Positions 45,072 to 56,890 of a DNA stretch of 64,000 nucleotides are shown here, piece after piece. Both the position numbers and the translations under genes were made by a program. The DNA is taken from the NCBI GenBank assembly GCA_022695795.1, contig MU404190.1:30606-94605 (forward strand), given 5' to 3'. The stretch is from Biscogniauxia marginata. Lineage: Eukaryota; Ascomycota; Sordariomycetes; Xylariales; Xylariaceae. The first letter of the stretch is position 1. Each line of letters begins with the position of its first letter. A model generated the notes under the pieces. The model saw nothing but the letters and a program-made list of their open reading frames with translations, ran no database searches and was not told the origin of the DNA.

Positions 45072-46622
45072 TTAGAGCTTGATAGAGAGGTTCCACGCGT
45101 CCAATGCGACGGCGACGCTCGTCAATACCGCGACATACGCGACTAAGATTCCCATCGTGGCCGCCGGCCCGATGTCTAAAGTAGGGACAGTCATATTGAC
45201 TAGTCCTGTCAACAAATTTGCGAGGAGGAACAGGGCCAACCCGTTCCTGTTGAACGAGCGAATAACTCTGCTCGTCGCAGTCTCGTATGCCTCTCGCTCC
45301 GTCTTCGCGTCTACGGCACTGTAGAATGCCGGGAAGAATACAGTTTCTATGATGCAGCACGCCAGTATCTGTGCCGAGTTGAACGCTGCGATCCAGAGAA
45401 TATAGGGTAAGTTAGCTAGCCGGCGAGAGACATCCAGCCCTGCACCGTATGTAAAATCGGTAGCGAGGCAATAAAGCACTGTCCAGACACCGGACCAAAC
45501 GGCCATGGTTAAGAGGAGTGTTTTTCGCTGGGCGCCATGGCTCGTTCCGCTTCGTGAGTTAATACTCCTGGGTAGCACAAACATGCCCATATCCTGGCCG
45601 GCTAGGAAGATGGCGAGGTATCCCACAAAGCTGCATATGCCTTCCCTGTTCATAGAGAACAGATCGACGCGTGGTGCAACGAGGATGAATGCTTTAAGAG
45701 GCGTAATTTCTAATGCGATTTGGTAGATAGCACCCAGCAGGAGCGCGAGGGCCGCGTAAGATGGGATGACCTTCAAGGCGGACTGGAAAATGGCGACAAA
45801 GGGGGGCAGGAAACCAAGGGTAAAGAAAAAGTTCCAATGGACTCCGTATTCCGTCACATGCTCGGCATAGTCGAGCCCCTTGACACTTATGAGCCGGATG
45901 ATGCCCAGGACCAACAAAGGGAACGAGTGTCGCATTGAGTAGAGCAGCCTCTGGCTCAGGGGCGTCGTGCGACCTTCAGCTCTTTCTTTCAGCACAGGTC
46001 GTGCAGCCACAACTCCCGCCGAGAAGACGAACGATCCAACACCAACGTCCATCAACGAAGTGCCCCATGTTTCCACCTTTGCGAAACGGCGAGGGAACAG
46101 CCTAAAGTCAACCGCCAGTATGGCCAAGCAGGTCAGCACGAGCATGGAACCCCGGTACGTGGTCAAGAAGGGCTTCGTGGGCAGCACGCCGAGCGCGCCG
46201 GACGCCTTCTGGGCCTGGCCCGGGGGGAGCTTGGGCTTCTTCCGCAAGGTGGCGGGATTCGGCGGGAGGGCGTAGACGAAGATGGCAGGGACGAGGAACA
46301 AGCCACACAGCAGCAACGGCGTATTCGAATAGAGGGTCATGGCAAGGAGCGGGGCGACGGCGTTCAGGAGGAAATCGACGACGAAGCTGAGCGGCTTGTA
46401 CGGCTTGAAGAAGGATTGGCGCGACTGCAGGACAGACCACAGCACGAAGGCAATCTACGGAGAGGCGAATGTTAGCTTGAAGGTCACCTCTCTCTTCCTT
46501 TCCGACTGGTCGCATACCGGTCCTACCGCAGTCACATAGTTGATTTCTGTGACTGAACCTCCTGAAAGGTTGGACACGAAGTCCTCCTTCATCTGCTTGT
46601 AAGTGGTCGAATTTGATGCCAT
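45072..46622 (-). CDS. GWT1: GPI-anchor inositol acyltransferase Gwt1 (PIG-W)
   Basis: Acylates the inositol ring of GlcN-PI in the ER, an early step of GPI-anchor synthesis. Two exons, 46622-46518 and 46454-45072 (495 residues), split by a 63-bp intron with GTATGC donor and TAG acceptor. The start [29 protein letters not shown] is the family N-terminus. About a dozen hydrophobic helices follow, with [42 protein letters not shown] and the [17 protein letters not shown] motif with its conserved His and Asn. Length and topology match yeast Gwt1 (490 residues). It is functionally linked to the GPI-anchored GH76 protein a few genes away, though probably only by coincidence of position. Confidence 0.95.
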
Positions 46623-47749
46623 TTTCAACTTTTCCCCCCCCTTCTCCTTTTTCTTTCAGCGCTTCAACGGAAGAGGTCATAAAAAGAAATCCAGCGCTAT
46701 GTTATATCCTAGAACGATCGGGCATCGTGCCAATACGGAAAAGCAACCCAGGCGTTTGGGACAGTTGTCAAACTCGATATCTGATGTGTGGTGCAGATGT
46801 GTAAGTTGCAGAAAAAACGAGGCAAGTCCCGGCTAAAAGTGCAGTGGTATAAGTGGCTTCACGGGCCCTACAATTAGGTATCTATGTAGGTACCTAGCTT
46901 ATAGCAGCCAATTAAAGGCCAGTCGGAGGTTCTAGTGGCCGTTGCTTTAAATCACGTGGGGCCACTAACATCTTCAACCACCATTCACCTTTCTATTATT
47001 TCAAACTCGCTCGCTTCGAATACACTCTTCGAACTCTTCCTACATGTAACCTTCGACTGATCAAAATCGACAAGCAGCAAAACCTCAGGGGAATCGCCGG
47101 GGACAAACGCTTCGGTCACCCTTCTCATCAGCCCCGCCCGTTCCTACACAATATGACGCGTGACAACTGAGATGTCTTTGTTATCTTTACCCGCTGCGAA
47201 ATGGTGAAAGGGGGGGAGGGGGGATACTAACCATAGTTGCTATCCTTCATTGCTTAGCTGAATCATCCATTGTTCGCACGCCGTGAAACAAGTAAACGAA
47301 GGGCAATTGCCTTTGTCCTACCTGCGGGACGAGTCGTCCAAGAATGGTTGGCGCATACCAGACGCAGCGTATCAATGCTCTGCGTGCTGTGTACCATGCT
47401 TCTTCTGTCCTCCACGAGCCATACAACTGACACAGAGCTTTTCCCTTGTCATCATGACAGTCTGGTTTACACGAGGTTGGTCATGATGGCTGGGCTCTTT
47501 GACTCAGTTGCCCCCTCCCTTTGAGGCAGGGGGCCAGAAAAGGGAGTACTCACAAAAGATTCATCGCCGTTTGTCTATCTATAAGAAACATTCAATATCA
47601 TGAATCTGGGGTCACCCAGTTGAAGGTAGGTCTTTTTGAGTTAGTCAAGCCAAACCCTTCACTCCAAACCCCCAAACGCGGTTTTTGGGATATTCCCTGC
47701 TAAGTAGATATCGCCTTCTCACTCACTTCCTTACCACCTTTTGATCCCA
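46623..47749. promoter_or_regulatory. Divergent GWT1/unassigned gene intergenic region
   Basis: About 1.1 kb between divergent start codons. It contains a GGTACCTAGC-type variant of the recurrent palindrome (46880-46895). No gene recognised; the open frames at 47270-47703 are short and featureless. Confidence 0.45.
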
Positions 47750-49211
47750 ATGACGACGAGGGATGTAGATCCCCCGGCATGTCCGAGTCTAGAACCCATC
47801 TGGACAAGCTATTATAACCTCAGCAGCATGCCCAAGACGGCCCTCCGAGCTGCTCAGAGTCCCTTACTTTCGCCTTCACCGATTTCCCCAAAGAGCCTTC
47901 CTAGTCCGATGTATCCAGCTTCTTATGACGGCTCATTGCGGAAACAAGACCGGGCCTTGGTGAATAGTCTCAACCAGAGAACGTGGCAACCAAGCCCAAC
48001 GAGCCCGGCATCTCTAACATCGCCCGAAGAACGGTCACCATTGGTTGTGAAACTTGAAAAGATCAGCTTGCTGCCTCCTATCAACTTCGAGATGAGAGAT
48101 GGGCTGACAGCCTGTCCGCCGCCAGAGACCTCACCGCGCGGCGAATATCAACAAAACCCCGAAGGCTCAAAACCAATCACAATATGTGGCCCCTTAGCAA
48201 CTCGTACGCGTAGGTCCAGCTCCAGCACGGGTCATGACCCCTCGCCCAGGCGGCGAAGGGACTCGGCTGTCCACCCTTCGCCGTACCACGAGCTCCGGAG
48301 TGTAGGCCATATTCACTTTGGCGCCGCAAGGACGGCCGACGCCTTCGTGATACCGCGGTCTCTGCGACGGGAGAGCAACCCCTTCGCCGGAGCCCCCCAC
48401 TCTGCGGTGGTGCCGCCGCAAGGAGACGATGGCCTGCCGAGACTGAACATGCCAAACCGCCTCACGGTCCGCATCGTCATCCGGCCTCGGGCTCACGAGA
48501 GGAAGCTGTTCAAGTTCGAGCACAGCTTCGACATGGACGAGCTGCGAGCCACGGTCCCGGATCCGCCGCCGCCGCCGCCGCCGCCGCCGACCGGTAGTAC
48601 CGGCATCTCGAGCAGAGAGCCGGACCGGGTTTGGAGTTCGGCGGCGAAAACTGCGTCTTCGACGGCGCCGAAGAGGCGGCCGAGTACCGCGCGGTCCAAC
48701 AGCACCGCGTCGGTCTCGCCGCGCGATCCGAGATCCGGCCACGGCTCGGACTACAGGAGTTTGCTAACCGACCCGAAGACCGTGCCGATCCGTAAGAAGA
48801 CCCCTTTTCTTCTCCTCCCCTCTCCCCTCCCAGAACTACTCGATCTTCATTCCGGCGTTCCTGCGTCGAGTTTTCACGTACTACCACATTTTCCTATCTA
48901 TCTATACACACGGCCAACCCGAACCACCATGAGGGGCTGGGGGTTTTTTTTTTTCCTCCTTTATCCAGAGTAAATTTAAGACCATAGCTGCTAACCCACC
49001 AAGCTCTACAGACCTCAGGTACGCGCGCGTCTTCCTCCCCGTGCTCGCGGGCCTGCTGCAGCTGGGCGACGTCCGCAGGGGCGACATCGTCTACCTGCCC
49101 GTGCCGCACGCCGGCGCCTGGCACCAGACCCTGCGATACGTGTACACGGGCCAGGGCGAGCCGACGCCGGCCGTCCGCGCCAACATCGTCTACCTTGCGG
49201 GCAAGGTCTAG
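47750..49211 (+). CDS. Conserved fungal protein of unknown function
   Basis: Two exons, 47750-48791 and 49012-49211 (413 residues); the 220-bp intron has a GTAAGA donor, CTAAC branch site and CAG acceptor. The ATG at 47750 is preferred; the open frame extends three codons upstream only to a TTG. Residues 1-220 are disordered, rich in Ser/Pro with repeated SPxSP. A folded-looking block follows (RLTVRIVIRPRAHERKLFKF then SFDMDELRATVPDP), then a nine-proline run, then Ser/Arg-rich sequence. Exon 2 encodes a compact C-terminal domain, LRYARVFLPVLAGLLQLGDV, with DIVYLPVPHAGAWHQTLRYV and an ending like TGQGEPTPAVRANIVYLAGK. The YVYTG-like turn recalls BTB/POZ domains, but I cannot assign a family. 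I have the impression that this C-terminus is conserved in Pezizomycotina. Confidence 0.75.
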
Positions 49212-50212
49212 AGATGAAGGAAAGGAAGGGGGGGAAGGGGGGTGGTAATGTAGCGTTAGTGTAGGTAGTCCGGCGTTGTTAGAGATATTAGATATGTAGC
49301 TTGGGAAGGTGGGATACCTACCTAGTTGGGCACAGTAGTGGGTTTTTTTTTGGGGGTTTTTTTTTTTCAATATTGTAAATACATGCGCATGAATCATGGT
49401 TATTTACAATGTGATGAAAAGAAACATGTTATTTTTCTAAGGAAGCGAAGCGTTACTTGAGTATTTTGGGCTTTGTCTTTTGCTACTTTATGTATTTTAT
49501 CGAGAGAGGATAAGAATTAGAAAGGGGGAACCGGGACTAGATAGATAGATAGATAGAAATATCGCGGGCGAGGTTTGACGAAATCAAGGCTTTTTTTTTC
49601 TTTTTTTTTTTTTTTTTGAAAAAAATGGTAGGGAGAGTATATCTACTTACCTTCCTACTTACCAAAAAAAGGAGTGAATAAAAAGCGAAAAAAAAGAGAG
49701 ATAATAATAAGAGAAAAGGCTGGCTTATATTTATTTACGTTTTGAAATAAAATAAAAATCAAGTTCTTAAAATTTTATACGATTTTTCAATATAATTTAA
49801 TCTTAAATTTCAACTTTCATTTATCAAGAAGAAAAAGTTTTGATAAAAATAAAACGACAAGGTGACAAATAACGCCTAATACGCCCTCCTAGGTAGACCG
49901 ATTCTCATCTTGACAAACACAAGTTAATCAAAGAAGAAAACTAAGAAAGACGACGTTACTCGGATCCATCGCGCCGCAGAGAAGGTGAAAAATAATAATA
50001 ATATCAATATATATACTTGTATTTGAAGATCAGTAAAAAAAAAAAAACAATGATTCTTTATTGCTTTCTTTCTTTCTTTCCTTTTCCCTCATGAACCTAC
50101 GTATGTATGGGGGGGGCGCGAAGATGGTGATGGTGGCGGTGTGGGTTTGGGGGGGGGGGTATAGTATAATAATAATACATAAGCAGGATCGGGGGTCTGG
50201 TCTGGTCTGGTC
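49212..50212. other. Low-complexity convergent intergenic region
   Basis: About 1 kb between convergent genes, very simple in composition: a T-run at 49344-49367, a TAGA tetranucleotide run at 49538-49556, poly-T at 49591-49617, and an AT-rich block 49720-49860. It ends with A- and G-runs (50035-50048, 50150-50158). No gene seen. Confidence 0.6.
49538..49556. repeat. TAGA microsatellite
   Basis: TAGATAGATAGATAGATAG, nearly five perfect tetranucleotide units in low-complexity intergenic DNA. Confidence 0.9.
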
Positions 50213-51943
50213 CTAGTCCATACTCATCCACGCAAAGGCCGAGAGCGCGCCCGTCACCAGCACCGCGGTCAGGATGCCGGCGCCCGCCTTGTCGCCGCCC
50301 GTGATCTCCCTGAAGGTCGGCATGACCGACTGATCCGAGCCGGCGTTGATGTCGCCCTGCGAGGTGCCGCCCGTGGCGTTGGTCAGCGGGGGCGCCACGC
50401 TCGGCGTCAGCAGACTGATGAGGGCGCCGAGCACGTTCATCTGCTGGCCGGCGCCCACCTCGCCGTCGAAGGCGCCGCTCGTCCAGTGGAAGCCGCACAT
50501 GCGCCCGTTGTCGCCGCCCGTGCACTGGTTGACGGCCGACTGGGCCGACGTCTTCAGCACCGGGAAGATCTTGTCGTACGTGGTCGGGACTAGCTGCATC
50601 GTCTGCCCCATCCAGCGGTGCATATACCCCTTGAAGGACTCCATATCCGCGTTGCAGTTACCCGGCTCGCAAGACGGCTCGAAGGCGGTCCCGTTGGGGA
50701 AGAAGATCAGGATCATGCGGTCTACTAGGTTATCAACCCGGGATTTCCAGGGCTCTGCACCATTTGTCTACATAGGTTGATTGTGTTAGCAGAAGTTCTC
50801 GACCTTTAATTATATATATATATATATTTGGTGAACCACAAGGTAGTATAGCGGGGTCGTTTATCTCTTTGATATTGCATTCATAGACAAGGGGCATCCC
50901 TAGGTGGGACAAGTTGGATGCTTGGGAGGGAGACAGATTACGTACATGGTTGTACATGAAGGCGCAGCCCTGCAAGATCATGGCGGCGTTGTATGAGAAC
51001 TGGGCCTTGTTGATTTCGGTGCAATCGGGCAAATGGGCGCCATCGTAGACGTCCCAGTCGTCTGAGATATAGCCGAGCCGCTGTATCAAATCGAACGACC
51101 TGCTCGCGAGATCGGCGTAGGTTTCATTGCTCGTGTAGCGGGCAAGCCGCGCCCCGATGTTGAAGTAGCAAGCATTAGCAACAGCTGCTCTCTGGTTAGT
51201 TCTCTTCGCGCCGTCTGTGTTCCCTCTTCCCGAACGGGTGGCCGGGCTAGCCGGGTCTCACATACTGTTGATGTAGTTGTATCCGTTGTTTGACGGGTAG
51301 ACCTGCCATCTCAACCCCCACTTACACCTCCCGTCAGGTACACGTCGGTCCTCATGCGTCTGTTCGTTGAAGACGGCCTGGGCTAGCGCTAGCCAGTCCG
51401 CCACATCAGGAGGGGGATCGGTATATCCAGTCTCGGCAGCTATCAAGGCCGAGTATCCCCAGAAAGCTTGATCGTCGTTGCCCATAGAGGCGGTCCAGTT
51501 AGGCGGCATGAAGTCCTTGTTGGGGCCGATCTGCCACAGGATGGCCTCTGTTATAATGTCGTCGAATTGCTTGTCGCCCGTGTGATGCCGATAGTCTAGC
51601 AAAGCTCCCCACATCGCGCCACCCTGCCACCAGTAGTAATCGCCGTCGGGGGGAGGACCAGGCAGGATACCTGGGACCCAGCCGGGTTCGTCGCCATGGT
51701 AGAAACTGAGAAGGTCTTCGGCGACGAGAGCGGCGGCCGATTTTATAGATTCTAAATAAAGGGAGGGGATACACAGTGAGTTATTTGCGTCACACATTTG
51801 GGGCCCGAACCGGGCGGGCGAGGATAGACAGATAGATATAGACACCACGAACCTGGGTCATCGAGATTTACTTCGAGGGCTCCGAAGGCTCTGTCGGCGA
51901 GCAGACCGAGCGAGGCCAGCAGCGGTGTTGATAACCTCACCAT
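50213..51943 (-). CDS. DCW1: GPI-anchored endo-1,6-alpha-mannosidase-like protein (GH76, Dfg5/Dcw1 family)
   Basis: Cell-wall enzyme thought to cut GPI mannan and cross-link GPI proteins to wall glucan. Four exons downward: 51943-51853, 51751-51266, 51184-50946, 50767-50213 (456 residues). Signal peptide MVRLSTPLLASLGLLADRAFG. GH76 core: DGDYYWWQGGAMWGALLDYR, then the catalytic Asp pair in MGNDDQAFWGYSALIAAETG. C-terminal half: HLPDCTEINKAQFSYNAAMI and CGFHWTSGAFDGEVGAGQQM. The C-terminus is a small-residue region followed by a hydrophobic tail (AGILTAVLVTGALSAFAW), a GPI-attachment signal. The second intron ends in a GAGCAG tandem acceptor, so a one-residue variant is possible. The last intron contains a TA microsatellite (50811-50827). 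Dfg5 and Dcw1 cannot be told apart here. Confidence 0.94.
50811..50827. repeat. TA microsatellite inside a GH76 intron
   Basis: Perfect TA run of about 17 bases inside the intron between the third and fourth exons of the GH76 gene (50768-50945). No effect on coding expected. Confidence 0.85.
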
Positions 51944-54900
51944 GGCCGATGAGATGTGAACTGTGAGGGCGATAAAGGAGCGAAAGAAGCAAAACAAAAA
52001 ATTAACGTGATTTCAAAAGCGACCGGGGAAGCAGCCACTTTGGATTCAAAGAAGAGAAATTCAATTAAAGAAAGAAAGGGTTCATCGGCGAAGCAAAGAC
52101 GCGCGCGCGATAAGAGGCTTTGAAGGGGGGGAATCGGATTGGGAGTTTGGGGTGATGCGATGACAGACTAGAACGAGCGAACGAACGAGAGAGAAGAGAG
52201 ATGGCGCACGGAGACGGGTATGGATTTCAACGATAGTGGAACTCGCGTGGTCGTCAACGAGGTTAATGGAGAGCAGGGAAACTCGTTCAGTCAGGAGGTG
52301 AACAAGAGGGAGAGAGAGAGAGTTGGGGTCTTGGCCAAGCAGAGCCTAGGCCCAGAAGGGGTTGCCTGTGGATCAGCGAGCTTGCCCCCCCAGCCGTATT
52401 CACGTATGGAGATTGCGCTACCGGAAAATAGCGATGCCTTGCTAACTGACTTACAGGCTCGTCCCTGTCGTACCCTGTTAGCCAGTAGTTGGTAGGTGGC
52501 TAATTAGAGGTAGGCCTGGTAAGGTATTATGATGATTTATGCCCGCTTCCATTACCATCTGTTCTCCAGCTGGGTGATGAAAATAAATAAAAGGGGGGGG
52601 GATTTACCTAGTAGGCTAGGTATCACTGGGCGACAATGCCAGAGAGGATTTTCAAACGTGTATAAGACAAGACAGGCCGTCGCCCGTAGAAACGATCAGA
52701 GATTGGCTAGCATGCCGGATAACCATATAAGTCAGAATACCGCCTTATTAGTAAGTCCAGCATAGCCGCCGCAGTGACGCCCAGGAAAGCCACCAGCGCC
52801 AGATGACCAATAAGCCAAGGGCCAAGCGGGCAAGCGTCTCTTTTAACCTGTCTGGGCAGACGACCGCTTCGGGCTTTTTTAGAGTAGTGTACGTATACAC
52901 TATAGAGGACGTAGGTATTATTTTTACCCTCGAGAATTCAATTCGCTTTCGCTCTCTCCTCCCTTTCGTATTCGAACGTTCGTATGCAAATAGCCGGCAA
53001 GCCCGGGCTGATACCTACCTACCTACGTATTGATATCTCACGAGGATTCGATGGCCCATCTGACTTGAATCGTGTAGAACGCGAAAGAGAGCGAAGAGAA
53101 AGAAAGAAAGGTTATCGTCACAGGTAGAGTCTTGTTTCGTCATTGTCGGATCTACACCACAGGAAACGTTTATACTACCTACTATTATATATATATATAT
53201 ATATTAGAAAACGCGAAACAAATCCCAAGAACGAAGTTATGTGAGGGAAGACGCAGGCGAAAAAAAAAAGAAAAAGAAAAAGAAAGAGGGAACCTGAGAT
53301 GGGAAATGATTATCCCAGATTCGTGCGTTCTGCACCCCTGAAGATCTTGGCGATTCGTCCGCCAAGCGGCTTTGCTCTACACCAACTTACAGTAGTCTCT
53401 ACTGCGCTAAGCCTAACTAAATACGGACTAGATCTTTCACGTTTGTCGATGCGACAACCCATACGGAATACCTATAACTACCAACCAGTTTTCGCGCAAC
53501 AAACATAACACCTATATTGAGAAAATCATACAAAGCGTATGAGGTATGTAATAGGTGTATCGACTACAAGTACCTACCTTAGGTAGGTAACCTTCTCGAA
53601 TTCGTATCTTCCAACCTACCCACGTAAAGTGGCAAATCCGACCGATCTAAGGTTGCCCGCCGCTTAATGATTAAAAATGACGTTTTCCTCTCTTCTTTCC
53701 CGATGGAGAAGCCATCCCTCCCCTCCCCTCTCCAACCCATCAATGCCGTATATCCAGCCCAGAGAGACAAACCTATGCTAAGATACCTATTCGTGTCTCT
53801 CCCCTCCCTCCCCTCCCCTGGGTCCCCCAGGTTTTATACCTTAGGTAACCTACCTAACCTACCTCTTACTAGTACCTCCACGCGTCACTCACGCCAGATA
53901 GACAAGTAAAATATCTACCTAACCAGAGGTCATAAGTATAAACCCCGGATTCTGCAATAGTTTGTTTGTTTGTATGTATGCAGTACCTACCTACACACCT
54001 ACTAGCAGGAATCGCCCCCCTTCCCCTTCCCCTTCCCCTCCCCGCCTCCAGTTCCGTTTCCCCGTGGGACAGAAATGCAAGTCCGGGTAGGTAGTAGGTA
54101 GGTAACGCAACGCGGAGCCGAAATCTTCCTTAAACTAGCCACCTCACCCAACACATGGAAATCGCCGATCCTCCTCCTCCCTCCTCCCCTCCGCAATCCA
54201 CCAAATAAACCCGAACCCTCCTGATCCCCGGCCCCGTCCGCGTGGGAGTGGGAGTGGGAGTGGGAAATCAAAACGGAGACGAAAAAAAGTTGATAATGTG
54301 TTCTCCGCGTCCCCCTCCCCCCCTTTTCCCTCCGGTCAACCTAGTATCCATCTACCTACATCCACACAATACCGTTGCCCACCGTCCTTAGGAAAAGTCA
54401 TATAGATATATAGGCCAAGTCTCACGGTAACGAGGCGAGTTAAGTCTAGTCACGGTCACGAAAAGGCTCTCGGTCCCGACTCTTCAAAGCCAGGACCTAC
54501 CCACCCAATAGAATTCCTTTGGGGTTTACCATCCATCACCTTACAATCTAGACGAAAAACTAAAGAAAAAAAGTTTTTCAGGGAAGCAATTGTTCATTGT
54601 CCTATAGTCCTAGTTCTGAAAGCAATGCTACTCGACCCTATGATGCCTCGATGCAATGCAACCGTTTGTAAGTCTGATTGTTTGTTTTGTTTCCTTGAGA
54701 GACCCGAGTCTTCAAAAAGGGGGAAAAAGAAAAAAGCTTATGGCACCCTTAAAAAACTAGTAACCCCCCCTTTTCCCCCCTGGATATGCCCAGTCCGGTC
54801 CGGTCCGTCCAGTCCAGCCCTAGCATCGAGAAATCCAACCACCCTAGATGCGACCGCAAGACTATATTGTAAAAAAAAGACCTCGCCATTTCCTTCTAAG

Positions 54901-55363
54901 CCCCTCCCAAACCCCTAATAAAGTTGGCCAAAGCTCTGGTATCTTCGCGTGCGCTGGAAATATGCAAACCGCACTAGTCAAACCCCCTTATGACTGCGCT
55001 TGAAAAAAGATTTTGAAAAACAAAGTAACTTAAACAAATAGAAAATCGGGAAATATATATGCCCCTTATGCCCTAGAAATGGTGGCAAGAAAAAAAGGGG
55101 GAGGGTTCGTGTATCGGAAATCAAATGGTTGTATGGTACTCCTATTCCGGAAAAAACGCCGTGTTCCAACAACGCCGTAATGGTCGCGTGAATGCTATTC
55201 GTGTCGTGATTGTTTGATGTAGGGTATTCTGCCCTCTCTAGAGTTTGCCAGGGTCTCACGATATCATCGTGTGCCTGTCGCTATGCGGAAGAGATTCTGA
55301 TGATGCGTGAGAAATATCAGCCGAGAATCGGGCAAGACCCGCTCCTCGTGATGACGAAGGGGA
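51944..55363. other. Long intergenic region, no gene seen
   Basis: About 3.4 kb between the GH76 start and the stop of the coiled-coil gene. Simple-sequence tracts: TA run 53185-53205, C/T runs 53715-53825 and 54015-54040, GTGGGA tandem copies 54242-54266, and TACCTTAGGTA-type words at 53577-53590. Open frames are all under 100 codons without recognisable domains. The left 250 bp should contain the GH76 promoter. Confidence 0.5.
53185..53205. repeat. TA microsatellite
   Basis: Alternating TA/AT run of about 20 bases in intergenic DNA. Confidence 0.85.
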
Positions 55364-56890
55364 TCATCGGTCCCTGCTTATCCGGAGTAGTTTAGTTCTC
55401 AACCACAGGATGAACTCGGTCCAAGAGCTTTGAGTCTTTCTCTTGGCCGTGTTTCTCCGCTTCACGTTGTGGAAGTTCACCCTCCTTGCGCCTCCGGCCT
55501 CGGTGCCAAACGCTGGTGGGCTTTGCGGGTCTAAGCATTCGTAGTTGCTGCTCGCAAACTTCTCAGGTTCTCCTAGGGGAGTTGGTGTGTTCTTTCGTGG
55601 AGTGCTGGGCCGGACCAGGGATAGGCTCGGACGAGAAATGGACATACTAGGTCGGGAGAAGGACATGCTAGGCCTCCCACTGCTTGTCATGCTGGCCTTC
55701 CTGACGTGCTTTACACGTGACATTGCCTCTTCAAGCTCGGCGGCATCCTGACGGGCCTTCACTGCCATCTGCTCCTTGTGCAGTGCAGCGGCCTGCTTCT
55801 CTAGCTCCTGCGCGCGCTTGTTGTCGGCGCGCTCTCGGCGCTTGATCTCCTCACGGGCGTATTTCTCCTCCTTAGCCTTCTCCCTCAACTCGAATTTCCG
55901 GCGTGCGACACGAAGGTGTTCGGCTCGAGTCGCAGTGTCTAGGTCTGACTTAGCGCGCAGTCGCGGAAAGCTGCTCGCGTCAAAAGATGAACGTAGGGGA
56001 GACATTGCCACGGGACTGATTGGTGACGCGACGCTGGTGGGAACACTGGTAGGAGCGATGCTTATTGATGCTGGAGAATCCAGGCTGCGGTCGAGACTTA
56101 GGTCAGGGCGGCTCGAGACATTGGCGAGTCGCGATGATTGCGAGGGAGTTGTAGACGTGGTGCGCGAGGTATTTATCCTGAGCGGGGGGCGTGGGTTGCT
56201 AATGTCTGTATTGGAAGAAGTACGGTGACTCGCTAGCGAGGGGCGCCGGATAATCAGACTTGGCTGTGAATGTGAATGCGGATTACTGGTAGGTGGTTGT
56301 TGTTTATGGCGGTTGGCCTGGTGAATGTGTAGGCTATTGTGACTGTGGGAGGGGTCGAGATCGTCGACGTCGTCGTCCTCAGTTATTGTAGGCGAGTAAT
56401 CGCGAGCATCAGCGATTGAAGCCAGCGAATTCGCGTACGACACGGGCGGACTCGTTGTTCGGGGCGTCTGCTGGAAGGGGTGCACGAAGGTCGCGCCGGC
56501 TTGACGATGTCCAGGAGCACCGCCGCTACTGTTGGAGGTTGCGACGGAAACATGGCTTGTGCCGCTTATAGACCTCGCGTGGTTGTATCGCCTACTGCTA
56601 GTGATGCTCGTGCTCTTGCGTGCAACGGATTCGTTAAAGCTTGTCCGCTCTGGACTGGGTGATGGCTGCTCGAAGAAAGTCAACGACGAAGCTCCTCCCC
56701 AGCCGCGGGTCCGGACCTGTCCGTCCTGGTCGTCCCAACCCCGGTCCAAATCCAAAGACGTCTTTTTTTCCGTCTGCGCGGACAACTTTTTGAGGATTGG
56801 CTTGACCGCGGCCGTCTTGGTCCTCGATTTGCTGATCTTGTTCATGGGGGCATGCGGCGCAAAGGCCGACAGACTCTGGAACGATGCCAT
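55364..56890 (-). CDS. Ser-rich fungal protein with coiled coil, function unknown
   Basis: Single-exon gene of 508 residues. The start is the ATG at 56890 (MASFQSLSAFAPHAPMNKIS); the frame continues 38 codons upstream but only to a TTG. Residues 1-330 are disordered, Ser/Thr/Pro/His-rich, with phosphosite-like RTTSTTPS and RRPSLAS motifs. Residues ~345-430 form a charged helix (RVARRKFELREKAKEEKYAR and on through KRAQELEKQAAALHKEQMAV), probably a coiled coil. Next come about three copies of a seven-residue RPSMSxS repeat. The protein ends in a basic and aromatic helix, SSWTEFILWLRTKLLRISRD, which could be an amphipathic membrane- or protein-binding element. I do not recognise a named family; basophilic-kinase regulation is a guess from the RxxS sites. 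Confidence 0.75.
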   Translation of the reverse strand: MASFQSLSAFAPHAPMNKISKSRTKTAAVKPILKKLSAQTEKKTSLDLDRGWDDQDGQVRTRGWGGASSLTFFEQPSPSPERTSFNESVARKSTSITSSRRYNHARSISGTSHVSVATSNSSGGAPGHRQAGATFVHPFQQTPRTTSPPVSYANSLASIADARDYSPTITEDDDVDDLDPSHSHNSLHIHQANRHKQQPPTSNPHSHSQPSLIIRRPSLASHRTSSNTDISNPRPPLRINTSRTTSTTPSQSSRLANVSSRPDLSLDRSLDSPASISIAPTSVPTSVASPISPVAMSPLRSSFDASSFPRLRAKSDLDTATRAEHLRVARRKFELREKAKEEKYAREEIKRRERADNKRAQELEKQAAALHKEQMAVKARQDAAELEEAMSRVKHVRKASMTSSGRPSMSFSRPSMSISRPSLSLVRPSTPRKNTPTPLGEPEKFASSNYECLDPQSPPAFGTEAGGARRVNFHNVKRRNTAKRKTQSSWTEFILWLRTKLLRISRDR

